Shown piece by piece: positions 1 through 8,200 of a stretch of DNA of 18,322 nucleotides; position 1 is the first letter of the stretch, and every line of letters begins with the position of its first letter. The notes beneath the pieces are model-generated. The model was given only the letters and a program-made list of their open reading frames with translations. It was not told the origin of the DNA and searched no databases. Both the position numbers and the translations under genes were made by a program. This DNA is from STD2-77 sp964503935 (GTDB lineage: Bacteria; Patescibacteriota; Minisyncoccia; JAHIHE01; JAGLIN01), in the NCBI GenBank assembly GCA_964503935.1, contig CAZDCJ010000022.1, positions 1 to 18,322 of the forward strand, read 5' to 3'.

Positions 1-1230
1 GGAACATTGGGCGCGAGCTCTTCAGTAGGCACGGATGATCCGACCTTCGGCCCGGGACATGATTCTTCCGGTCCCGGCGGTACGGCGGCGGTGTTCGACG
101 GGACGGATGACTATATTCCGGTCGGAAGCGGGAGCAGTCTGAAGCTGGGAAACGCAGGTACTATTTCTGCCTGGATATATCCGACTGATTCGAGCAGCAT
201 AAGGATAATCTATGGCTCTAGCGGGGGTGCTAATGTTGATAAATCGCCTTATTTTAAAATTGAAAATAATCTGCTTGGGGCTTATTTAGGTAATGGCGAA
301 ACGGTAAATGTGGTTAATTCCGGCTTAAGCCCCGATCTTAATAAATGGTCTTTCGTCGTACTTTCTTGGGATGGTACTAATATCAAGGTAATATTGAATA
401 GCGCCGTATACACTACGCCGCAGACTTATCCGATAAATTTTACGGCTGCCAATTACGCTATCGGCAGGCAAACCAGTTGGACAGACCGCATATTCAAAGG
501 CTCTCTCGACGAGGTCCGCATCTACAACCGCGCTCTCTCCGAAGACGAAGTGCGTCTCCTTTACAATCAGAAGAAGCCGATTCTCGAGATGAAATTCGAC
601 GAAGGCTCGGGCACGACGGCGTATGATGAGAGTTTCAATGATAATGATGGTACGATCAACGGCGCCACTTGGGTGGATGGCAAGTCCGGCACGGCATTGT
701 CTTTCGACGGGGTGGATGATTATGTGATAGCTAATAATGCCGCCTCTCTCAATATGCCCGGGGATTACTCTATCTCCATGTGGGTTTATAATCGGGCGGG
801 AGCCAAATCTTTCCCCACTCTTTTAAACAGGGAGGGGCAATCAGGTACGAATGGTTATTCCTGGATATATACTACGGGAGTTAATGAAGCGGATATTAAT
901 TTCCAATATGCCAACGGATCTAGTCCGAGTACTACTACTTTTGTCGGCGCATTGGGATTTGAAATCTGGAATCATCTCACTTTTGTCTCTACCGATTCTT
1001 CGGAGTCGCTGACTCTATTTGTGGATGGGCAGCAATTCAGCACTGTTCGGACGCTTACTAATGCCTTGCCGGTGGATGGCGGCGATCTCTATCTCGGCAC
1101 CTATCGGGGACAGACTACGAATTATCCATTCTATGGCTCTCTTGATAACGTCCGCATCTACAACTATGCCCGCACTCCCGAGGAGATTCTTACCGACTAT
1201 AATGCGGGCAAGGCCGCGCATCTGAGATGA
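1..1230 (+). CDS. LamG-domain (concanavalin A-like lectin fold) surface protein, 5' end missing
   Basis: The frame is open from base 1, so the gene starts upstream. The TTG at position 7 is the Leu of a typical LamG opening (GTLG...DDPTF), not a start codon. Counting that Leu as residue 1, two LamG/Laminin_G_3-type modules follow. The first spans about residues 1-186 (VFDGTDDYI at 29-37, ending LDEVRIYNRALSEDEV) and the second about 193-398 (MKFDEGSG at 195-202, LSFDGVDDYV, ending LDNVRIYNYARTPEEI). These are hallmark strands of the beta-sandwich that binds or decorates polysaccharides in secreted and surface proteins. The protein stops soon after module 2 with no C-terminal membrane anchor or sorting signal. 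Its anchor, signal peptide or catalytic domain, if any, lies upstream of the window. The interior of module 1 (about 190-480) is visibly richer in A+T than the module boundaries. No Shine-Dalgarno or start can be assessed. Confidence 0.85.
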   Translation, partial: GTLGASSSVGTDDPTFGPGHDSSGPGGTAAVFDGTDDYIPVGSGSSLKLGNAGTISAWIYPTDSSSIRIIYGSSGGANVDKSPYFKIENNLLGAYLGNGETVNVVNSGLSPDLNKWSFVVLSWDGTNIKVILNSAVYTTPQTYPINFTAANYAIGRQTSWTDRIFKGSLDEVRIYNRALSEDEVRLLYNQKKPILEMKFDEGSGTTAYDESFNDNDGTINGATWVDGKSGTALSFDGVDDYVIANNAASLNMPGDYSISMWVYNRAGAKSFPTLLNREGQSGTNGYSWIYTTGVNEADINFQYANGSSPSTTTFVGALGFEIWNHLTFVSTDSSESLTLFVDGQQFSTVRTLTNALPVDGGDLYLGTYRGQTTNYPFYGSLDNVRIYNYARTPEEILTDYNAGKAAHLR

Positions 1231-1239
1231 CGCATTCGG

Positions 1240-1371
1240 TGGAGCAGCGGAATAAATTCCGCGCATTTCGTATTTCGTATCTCTTGCATGGGATAACAGC
1301 GCAGGTTAAAACCTGCTACTCCATCCCGGCAATCAGATTCGCATTGTGGAGTAGCGGGTTTTAACCCGCGC
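1240..1371. repeat. REP/BIME-like cluster of three 25-nt palindromic units in alternating orientation
   Basis: Three related 25-nt units lie in the spacer after the LamG gene. Unit A is 1240-1264 (+), unit B is 1299-1323 (-) and unit C is 1347-1371 (+). Each reads TGGAG(T/C)AG followed by a 7-bp stem with a 2-nt centre and then GC. The stems are GCGGAAT/ATTCCGC in A, GCAGGTT/AACCTGC in B and GCGGGTT/AACCCGC in C. The bases differ between units but each stem stays perfectly paired, so structure has been conserved. Units B and C form an inverted pair around a 23-nt spacer. A GTAG tetranucleotide sits at the 5' foot of hairpins B and C. In known REP elements this is the mark recognised by RAYT (Y1/IS200-like) transposases; assignment to that class is inference. 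Confidence 0.75.
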
Positions 1372-1421
1372 GCATTCCGGATCTTTTGCCTTGAGACAAC
1401 CGCGCAGATCACAGCACTGGC

Positions 1422-1478
1422 GAGCTGGGATGAATCCGCTATTTCATCCCGGCAATCGGATTTGCATCCGCGCATTCC
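1422..1478. repeat. Degenerate second copy of the repeat cluster, with hairpin
   Basis: Positions 1436-1467 repeat 1313-1344 with 27 of 32 bases identical, and all five differences are transitions. The stretch that follows, CGCGCATTCC at 1469-1478, repeats 1369-1378. The segment between these two blocks is 23 nt shorter here, which equals the palindrome of unit C. On the minus strand 1422-1446 resembles a decayed fourth 25-nt unit. A separate hairpin is present: GGGATGAA at 1427-1434 pairs with TTCATCCC at 1443-1450. The rest of 1231-1601 contains no convincing gene. Confidence 0.6.
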
Positions 1479-1516
1479 CTGCATAGCATCGGAATGACGG
1501 GGAGTACGCCGTTTTA

Positions 1517-1545
1517 TTGTGAAAAACCTGAAAATGTATTACAAT
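1517..1545 (+). promoter_or_regulatory. Candidate sigma-70 promoter for the Wzy/TPR gene
   Basis: TTGTGA (1517-1522) and TACAAT (1540-1545) are separated by 17 bp, matching the -35 and -10 consensus at 4/6 and 5/6 positions. The predicted transcript would start near 1552, leaving a leader of about 50 nt. Two overlapping TATAAT hexamers at 1577-1582 and 1582-1587 lie closer to the gene but have no good -35 partner, so they are second-choice alternatives. Confidence 0.5.
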
Positions 1546-1601
1546 ATGGATAATATGATTTCGCCAAGACCTTTCCTATAATATAATAAATAAAAATTCT
1601 T

Positions 1602-4298
1602 ATGGAAGAGAATAGAAAAGAAGGAGGATTCCAGAGCCGGAAGATCTCCAGCGAAGAAAAGAACCTTGTGAATCTGAGACAGAATGCATCGGCTGGCAAA
1701 GACTATCGCGGAGGATACTCGGCGCCGGAAGAAGATTTTGACGCCGGGACCTTCAAGGTTGAAGCCGAACCTGTCCGGGAAAAAGGGCCGATCAGGCAAA
1801 GTGCCGATCCGAAGACCTCGGGTATTCTCGACAAGCTGACCGAATACGGGGTATACCTCTTGATCTTCCTTATGCCACTATTCATATTGCCCTTCTCGGT
1901 CGAAGTGTATGAATTCAACAAGTCTTTCCTCTTGGTCTTCGGTTCGGTCGTCCTGTTCTTTATCTGGGCGCTCGACAGCATCTTCGTGAAGAAGAGGATA
2001 ACTTTTTCGAAATCTATCCTTACGATATCTTTCCTATTCTATCTCTTGGTGATGCTCGCCTCTGTATTTTTCAGTGTCGATACTCCTTCGAGCATCTGGG
2101 GATATAGCGGCAACTTTTCCGACTCATTCGTCTTTTATGTGGGACTGTTCGTCTTCTACATGGTGTTCATGGCAGTGGCATCTGCGAGGGGAGCGAACCG
2201 GGTCATCAGGAAATCGGTAGGCGCCCTCGTCTACTCCGCGCTCCTGGCGTCTCTGATCGCGTTGCCATACTATTTCGGTTTTACCGAGTTGCCTGGTTTC
2301 GGCGGAGCAGTCGCGGGCTTCAGCCTGGTGAGCGGATACGCGCATGCGTTCGCGATCTATCTTCTGGTGATGCTGTTTGTCGTCCTGTATGATATCTCTT
2401 CCTCCGGTCTTGGCCGGATGAGGAAAGTGGCGGACATTTTCACTGCGATCATGATCCTGGCAAACCTTCTCCTTATCGACTGGCCGGTAGTCTATCTCAT
2501 TATCTTCATCATGTGCGTGGCGCTGGTATTCTTGAACGGAGCCAGCAAGAAAGAGGAGGCCGCTCACGGGGCCGAGTCTCTCATCCCGCTTCTCATGATC
2601 TTTTCTTCTTTATTCTTCATCTCGAGCGTGAACCTTAATGGGATCATGCTCGGTAAGGTATCGATGGGGGATACTTCCTCTATCGGAAGCATGGTCCGGG
2701 AAGCTCTTCATGTCGATATGAGCAACATGGAAACCAGCGTGCAGAAGGGTTTCGGTACTGGGGAAGCGATCAGCATCGCGACTTCCAGCCTGGCCGAACG
2801 TCCGATCCTTGGCTCGGGATTGGGAACCTATTATTACGATTTCTTCAAGTACAAGTCTGTCGATTTCAATTATAGCGGCAACTGGACGCTGGGGTTCAAT
2901 AAGGCCTACAATGAGGTCCTGGAGAAGATCTCCACTATCGGACTCCTGGGGTTCCTGGCTTATTGTATCTTGGCCGTTCTCGCTTTCCTTCTTCTCGCAA
3001 AGACGATGAAGCTGGAAAAGAGCGGGGAATTCCTCTTGGTAGCTTTCCTTTCGCTGCTGTTCTTCCAATTCCTGTTCTTCGAGACGGCGGTACTCAAGTT
3101 CTTGTTTGTGCTCTTCCTCGCTATCGCTTCGGCCGGCAAGCTTATGCTTTCAGACGGCAAGTACAAAAGCGAGACGATCACCTTTGATATCCGGGGCAAG
3201 GGTATGTCCGGCGGGGCGCTTTCCGTCTTCGGGGTGCTGGTCATCCTGATATGCTCGACTTCGATGGCACTGGGCATCCAGATCTTCCGGGCGGAAGCCA
3301 AATATGTGGAAGCTATCAGTTCGGCTGAGCCGCAAAATCTGGATGGCGCGAAACTGGAAGAAATCATAAATCTGAATCCTTATAAGGGGGATTATCCCGC
3401 CGGCCTCTCCGGTGTCTACCTCTCGCGGGTATACTATCTGATCGGACTCAACAAGGACGATCAGGATACTCTCAACCAGATTACCGTCCAGGCGAACAAT
3501 GCTCTTACTTATGCTTCCAAGGCTGTGGAGGTCTCTCCTAACAACATGCTCCTGTGGGAGAATTACAGCTTTATCTATAAGACGATCGATGAGCTTGGCA
3601 TGGAAGGCGGAGATGAATGGGCGATCAAAGGATATGAGAAAGCGATCGCACTCGCTCCTACCGACCCGGTTCTCCTGACCGAGCTTAGCAAGCTTTATCT
3701 TGCTAAATACGGGGAGGATGAGAAGGAAGAAGACAAGAAGGCCGACTTGGCAAAAGCCAAAGAAGCCCTGCTCAAGTCCCAGGAGCTCAAGGACAATTAT
3801 CCTGCTACGGCGCTCCAGCTCGCCCTTGTTTATTCCGATGAAAGGGACGGGGACAAGATGCTCGAGCAGGTAGACAAGGCTAGCCAGATGAATAATCTGA
3901 GTGTGGCGGAAGCTGTCGAAATCGGTAGAATGTATTATAATGCAGGCGCGACGGACAAGGCCAAGGGCGCGCTCGCTCAGGTCATCTCGGAAAACGTGGA
4001 TCCTAACAATGCCGATGCCCGTTATATCCTGGGTGCTATCTACAAGGAAGAGAAGAACTACACCCAGGCTCTGGAAGAATTCAAGGCCGTGGAAGAATTC
4101 AATCCGGATAACGAAGGTCTAAAAGAAGCTATCAAGAGCGTGGAGGAGCTGATCGCAAATGGCGGCAAGGAAGAGGACAGAGATGAAGATAGGGATGAAG
4201 AAACGAGCGCACCTTGGGATAATCCGTCTTCCGATACCGGTGAGGATGTATTCGCGGATATGGGAGGCGAGGATGACGAAGAAGATGCGGACGAATGA
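1602..4298 (+). CDS. Polytopic O-antigen ligase/polymerase-like (Wzy_C) protein with C-terminal TPR domain
   Basis: An 898-aa membrane protein. Residues 1-80 are a charged, probably cytoplasmic leader. Hydrophobic segments follow at about 82-101, 106-127, 137-158, 172-193, 205-225, 243-264, 278-311, 326-345, 444-466, 476-513 and 540-560. The Wzy_C-type signature is SSLAERPILGSGLGTYYYDF (from about 395) followed by NKAYNEVLEKISTIGLLG (433-450), as in O-antigen ligases, polymerases and PglL/PilO-type oligosaccharyltransferases. The usual His of the (A)HNE motif is Tyr here. Residues about 565-850 are helical repeats of TPR type (ALTYASKAVEVSPNN, GYEKAIALAPTDP, YTQALEEFKAVEEFNPDN), and the protein ends in a very acidic tail (855-898). 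The likely role is transfer or polymerisation of surface glycans with the TPRs as a docking platform; the substrate is unknown. The start is the only ATG before the first membrane segment. No Shine-Dalgarno precedes it; a perfect AAGGAGG at 1621-1627 lies inside the gene and serves no start. Confidence 0.85.
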   Translation: MEENRKEGGFQSRKISSEEKNLVNLRQNASAGKDYRGGYSAPEEDFDAGTFKVEAEPVREKGPIRQSADPKTSGILDKLTEYGVYLLIFLMPLFILPFSVEVYEFNKSFLLVFGSVVLFFIWALDSIFVKKRITFSKSILTISFLFYLLVMLASVFFSVDTPSSIWGYSGNFSDSFVFYVGLFVFYMVFMAVASARGANRVIRKSVGALVYSALLASLIALPYYFGFTELPGFGGAVAGFSLVSGYAHAFAIYLLVMLFVVLYDISSSGLGRMRKVADIFTAIMILANLLLIDWPVVYLIIFIMCVALVFLNGASKKEEAAHGAESLIPLLMIFSSLFFISSVNLNGIMLGKVSMGDTSSIGSMVREALHVDMSNMETSVQKGFGTGEAISIATSSLAERPILGSGLGTYYYDFFKYKSVDFNYSGNWTLGFNKAYNEVLEKISTIGLLGFLAYCILAVLAFLLLAKTMKLEKSGEFLLVAFLSLLFFQFLFFETAVLKFLFVLFLAIASAGKLMLSDGKYKSETITFDIRGKGMSGGALSVFGVLVILICSTSMALGIQIFRAEAKYVEAISSAEPQNLDGAKLEEIINLNPYKGDYPAGLSGVYLSRVYYLIGLNKDDQDTLNQITVQANNALTYASKAVEVSPNNMLLWENYSFIYKTIDELGMEGGDEWAIKGYEKAIALAPTDPVLLTELSKLYLAKYGEDEKEEDKKADLAKAKEALLKSQELKDNYPATALQLALVYSDERDGDKMLEQVDKASQMNNLSVAEAVEIGRMYYNAGATDKAKGALAQVISENVDPNNADARYILGAIYKEEKNYTQALEEFKAVEEFNPDNEGLKEAIKSVEELIANGGKEEDRDEDRDEETSAPWDNPSSDTGEDVFADMGGEDDEEDADE

Positions 4299-4348
4299 TA
4301 TCAGCAGACCCGTCCGGTCTTTGCCGACTCGATATATCCATATATATT

Positions 4349-4381
4349 CCCTCGCCCTTCGGGGCGGGGGTTTGTCTCTTT
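4349..4381 (+). terminator. Rho-independent terminator with UUCG tetraloop
   Basis: CCCTCGCCC (4349-4357) pairs with GGGCGGGGG (4362-4370) across a TTCG loop, giving nine pairs with one G-U. TTTGTCTCTTT follows at 4371-4381. It lies 50 bp after the stop of the Wzy/TPR gene and separates it from the small gene that follows. Confidence 0.85.
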
Positions 4382-4412
4382 AAGAAGGGAGAAAGCCGGA
4401 TTGGTGATAATG

Positions 4413-4430
4413 GAAGAGAAGAGAAGAGAA
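4413..4430 (+). repeat. Short tandem repeat (GAAGA)x3.6 just upstream of the small gene
   Basis: Three full GAAGA units plus GAA end 9 bp before the start at 4440. It may act as a purine-rich, S1-type translation leader, or be a slippage-prone tract. The copy number is low, so function is uncertain. Confidence 0.45.
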
Positions 4431-4439
4431 TAATAATCT

Positions 4440-4790
4440 ATGTCTTTTAGTATGATGGAAATCATTATCATGGTAACCGGAAATCAGGCAGAAGTCCGTC
4501 TCATCGGCGACGACGGCCGGGTGTTGGGAAAAAGCGCCTGGGAAGACAAGCGCGATCTCTCCTCGAAGCTTTTCATCAAGCTGGATGCGCTTCTGGGGCG
4601 TAGCCATATCCCGCCGAAGAAGATCGGGAAAGTGAGCTTCGTTTGCGATTCTCCTTATTTTGCCCGTAAGGGAAGATGGCAGGATATGAGGCTGGAAAAT
4701 ATCGACGGTACCGGCCTATGCGGATTTACCGCCTGGCAGACGGGAGAGGTTATTTCCAGAGTGATGGATTTCGCGCTGGAGGAGGAATAA
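4440..4790 (+). CDS. Small hypothetical protein, possibly a shortened TsaB-like (ASKHA fold) relative
   Basis: A 116-aa protein with no signal peptide or membrane segment. I do not recognise it firmly. The pattern beta-strand / LSSKLFIKLDALLGRSHIPPK / IGKVSFVCDSPYF / TGLCGFTAWQTGEVISRVMDFAL resembles the N-terminal half of TsaB, the non-catalytic partner in t6A37 tRNA modification. There a helix ending LL is followed by an I-x-x-I-x-V strand and then (T/S)GLRVG-A-ANALA. It is about half the usual TsaB length and lacks the Gly-rich PGSFTGLR wording, so this is a weak resemblance. It follows a terminator and has no clear promoter of its own; a GATAAT at 4406-4411 lacks a -35. Internal ATGs at 4452, 4455 and 4470 are alternative starts. 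Codon use matches its neighbours, which supports it being a real gene. Confidence 0.6.
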   Translation: MSFSMMEIIIMVTGNQAEVRLIGDDGRVLGKSAWEDKRDLSSKLFIKLDALLGRSHIPPKKIGKVSFVCDSPYFARKGRWQDMRLENIDGTGLCGFTAWQTGEVISRVMDFALEEE

Positions 4791-4852
4791 TCCGTTTCTT
4801 ATATCCATATTCGCCTGGATGCTGTCCGAATGTCTTCTTTTGAAGGAGACTA

Positions 4853-4881
4853 TTTCCCAAAAAATGAATGTATGCTATAAT
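4853..4881 (+). promoter_or_regulatory. Candidate extended -10 promoter in the rpoB upstream region
   Basis: TGC precedes TATAAT (4876-4881), an extended -10 arrangement. The -35 position (TTTCCC, 4853-4858, 17-bp spacing) is weak. If used, transcription would start near 4888 and run about 340 nt to rpoB, past the palindrome ATCCTAAGGAT at 4937-4947, or make a separate short RNA. Confidence 0.4.
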
Positions 4882-4978
4882 CTTCTCATAAAGAGTCTAA
4901 GGCTAGTGTTACAAATAGCTCAATCACTCGTGTCCGATCCTAAGGATATGAGTCCATAAACGTACCTGCGAACCCCTA

Positions 4979-5006
4979 TTGACAACCTCGGCATATCAAT
5001 TATAAT
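4979..5006 (+). promoter_or_regulatory. Consensus sigma-70 promoter driving rpoBC
   Basis: TTGACA (4979-4984) and TATAAT (5001-5006) are both perfect consensus hexamers with a 16-bp spacer. The start would be near 5013, giving rpoB an untranslated leader of about 220 nt. The two perfect elements fit the constant high demand for RNA polymerase. Confidence 0.8.
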
Positions 5007-5012
5007 GGAGTT

Positions 5013-5231
5013 TAACGCTCAGTATGAGTTTAAGTTTATGGTAAAAAAGAGTAGGAAGTAAGGGTGAAAAGTTGCTTTTACAGCAATTGCTGTATCTGCG
5101 TGTTTTTTGTGTTCGGAAAAGATTGCTGAAAATTGCCTGAAATAAGCCAAAAATAAAGGCTAATCCTTGCATTTTTACCCTATATATGTTCTTTTGTTGA
5201 AAACGTTTTTCACAAATATAACTTCAACACT
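5013..5231 (+). promoter_or_regulatory. Long rpoB 5' leader with alternative hairpins and a 16-bp palindrome
   Basis: No ORF fits here. TACAGCAATTGCTGTA (5079-5094) is a perfect 16-bp palindrome that could be an operator or an RNA hairpin (6-bp stem, AATT loop). A competing hairpin pairs AGTTGC (5070-5075) with GCAATT (5083-5088), and a long-range option pairs CAGCAAT (5081-5087) with ATTGCTG (5122-5128). A T6 run is at 5103-5108. The exclusive pairings next to a T tract suggest attenuation or autogenous control. This is inference from pairing only. Confidence 0.4.
5194..5222 (+). promoter_or_regulatory. Possible start-proximal promoter of rpoB
   Basis: TTGTTG (5194-5199) and TATAAC (5217-5222) are 17 bp apart. 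The -10 matches 5/6 and the -35 only 3/6. Use of it would place the transcript start within a few bases of the rpoB ATG, giving an almost leaderless mRNA. The palindrome AAAACGTTTT (5200-5209) lies in the spacer. Weak evidence. Confidence 0.25.
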
Positions 5232-8200
5232 ATGCCAAAGACAACGATCCCAGTCCCTCAGACCGAAAGGAAGTTTTTCCGCAAGATCAATGAAGTGATG
5301 GATCCGCCTTATCTCATCGAAACCCAGCTTGATTCTTACCATTGGTTCATCCGGGATGGTCTCAAGGAGCTTCTCCAGGAAGTCTCTCCGATCGTGAGTT
5401 TCAACGGAGAATTGGAACTTGATTTCTTCGACTATTATCTCGATAAGCCCAAGTACGACGAAGAGACCTCTAAGAAGAAGAACGTTTCTTATGAGGCGCC
5501 GCTCCGGTGCAAGGTCAAGTTTTACAACAAGACTACCAAGGATACGCGCGAGCAGGAAGTATATTTCGGCGAATTCCCAATCATGACCGACCGGGGAACT
5601 TTCATCATCAACGGAGTAGAGCGGGTGGTCGTCAGCCAGCTCATCAAATCTCCGGGTGTCTTTTTCTATCTTAGCGCGGAGAAGGAAGACCATCGTTACT
5701 TCGGCGCCAAGTTCATCCCGAACCGCGGGGCTTGGCTGGAAGTCGAGACTGACAACAGCGGCGTGATCTATGTCCGCATCGACAAGAAGAGAAAGATAGC
5801 AGTGACCTCGCTAGTCCGGGCCCTAGGCTACGGCACTGACGAGGAGATTTTGGAATTGTTCAAGGATGCCGATACCGGCAGCACCAAATTCATCCAGGAA
5901 ACTATCAAGAAGGACGCGGCCAAATCCCAGGCCGAAGGTTTCATCGAGATATACAAGCGCATCCGGCCGGGGGATATGGCTACCGCCGACAATGCCAAAC
6001 AGCTCATCGAAGGGATGTTCTATAAGTTCGACAGATATGACCTCGGGAAGGTCGGAAGACACAAGATCAACCAGCGGCTGAAGACTGAAGTCGCGGATAC
6101 GATTGAGAACAGGGTCTTCCGGGCCGAGGATTTTATTTTGACCGTAAAGGAGATCATCCGTCTCAATAATTCGCCCAAGGCCGTGGCCGACGACATCGAT
6201 CACTTGGGCAATCGACGCGTGCGGACTGTCGGCGAGCTCATCCAGGAAAGGTTCCGTCTCGGTTTCATGAGACTGGAGCGCAACGTGAAGGACCGCATGA
6301 GCACTATCGATCCTACCACGGCGACGCCGGCGCAGTTCATCAACACCAGACCCCTTATCTCGGTCATCCGCGAGTTCTTCATGTCTTCGCAGCTCTGCCA
6401 GTTCATGGACCAGGTGAACCCGCTCGCCGAGCTCGAGCACAAACGCCGTCTGTCGGCGATGGGTCCGGGCGGACTTACTCGCGAACGGGCGGGATTTGAA
6501 GTGCGCGACGTGCATCACAGCCACTACGGACGCATCTGTCCGATCCAGACCCCGGAAGGCCCGAACATCGGTCTCGTGGGGCATCTTTCCATATTCGCCA
6601 ATATCAATGACTACGGTTTCATCGAGACTCCGTATCGCAAGGTATCTAAGGGAAAAGTGACGGACGATATCGTCTATCTTGACGCGGCTCAGGAAGAAGA
6701 ATCTATCATCGCGCATGCTTCCGTGGCGTTGGACGTCAAAGGGAAATTCACCGAGAAAGAAGTGCAGGCCCGTATCAAAGGCGATCCAGGGCTTACCGAG
6801 CCGGAAGATATCAATTATATGGATGTCTCGCCCAAACAGGCCATCTCGGTCGCGACTGCTTTCATCCCGTTCCTCGAGCACGACGACGCGCACCGCGCGC
6901 TGATGGGATCGAACATGCAACGCCAAGCGGTCTGCTGTATCAAGCCGGATTCTCCGTATGTCGGGACCGGCATGGAGAGGAAGGCGGCGGAAGATTCCGG
7001 CCATGTGATACTGGCAAAAGAGCCGGGTGAAGTGGTGGAGGCGGACGGCTCCCATATCACTATAAAGGAGAAAGACGGTAATCTGCGCGACTACAATCTA
7101 TATAATTTCATCCGTTCCAACGCGGCGACCTGCATCACGCAGAAAGTCCGTACGGAAAAGGGCAGGAAGGTGAAGCGGGGCGAGATCCTCGCGGACGGGG
7201 CCGGGACTGACCACGGCGAATTGGCATTGGGCCAGAACCTCCTCGTGGCTTACCTCTCCTGGGGCGGGTGCAATTTCGAAGACGCTATCATCATTTCCAG
7301 CCGCGTGGTGGAGGACGACAAGTTCAGTTCCATCCATATCGAGGATTTTTCCATCGATATCCGCGACACGAAGCTAGGTCCGGAAGTGGTGACTCGCGAC
7401 ATCCCGAATATCGGTGAAGACAAGCTCAAGAACCTGGACGAAGACGGCATCATCCGCATCGGCGCGGAAGTCCGCTCAGGCGATATTTTGGTGGGCAAGA
7501 TCACTCCGAAAGGGGAGAGCGACCTTACGGCGGAAGAACGGCTGCTCCGTTCCATCTTTGGCGAGAAGGCACGCGACGTGAAGGATACCTCTCTCTATCT
7601 CCAGCATGGGGAACAGGGCAAGGTCATCGACGTGAAGATATTCTCCCGCGAACAGGGCGACAAGCTCTCGACCGGAGTCATCAAGACCATCCAGGTCAGC
7701 GTGGCGCAGCTTCGCAAGATTTCGGTAGGTGATAAGCTGGCCGGACGCCACGGGAACAAAGGCGTCATTTCTACCATATTGCCGCAGGAAGACATGCCGT
7801 ATCTCGAAGACGGGACGCCGGTGGACATCATCCTTAATCCTATGGGCGTGGCCTCTCGTATGAACATCGGCCAGATCCTCGAGACGCATCTCGGCTGGGC
7901 CGGACAGAGACTGGGATACAAGGCGGCTTGCCCGGCATTGGACGGCGTGACGGAAGAGGAGATAAAGGCGGAACTTCGCAAGGCTGGACTCCCGGAAGAC
8001 GGGAAGGTGGACGTCTATGACGGCCGCACCGGAGAGAAATTCGACAACAAGGCAACGGTCGGGATAAATTACATCCTTAAGCTCAATCACTTGGTGGAAG
8101 ACAAGATCCACATGCGATCAATCGGTCCGTACTCGCTCATCACCCAGCAGCCGCTCGGCGGAAAGGCGCAGTTCGGAGGCCAGAGATTCGGAGAGATGGA

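Noticed and set aside
1240..1478. CRISPR array
   Set aside because: The units alternate in orientation, vary in sequence and lack regular unique spacers.
1197..1484. 95-codon minus-strand frame with repeated CxSDCRD words after the LamG gene
   Set aside because: The peptide repeats are only the translation of the palindromic DNA repeats at 1240-1478.
4920..4980. tRNA-like T-arm wording on the minus strand (GGGGTTCGCAGG)
   Set aside because: No matching acceptor, D or anticodon arms could be folded around it.
5823..7055. 410-codon open frame on the minus strand inside rpoB
   Set aside because: Fully antisense to a conserved gene; the Arg/His/Asp-rich translation is the usual shadow of G+C-rich codon bias.
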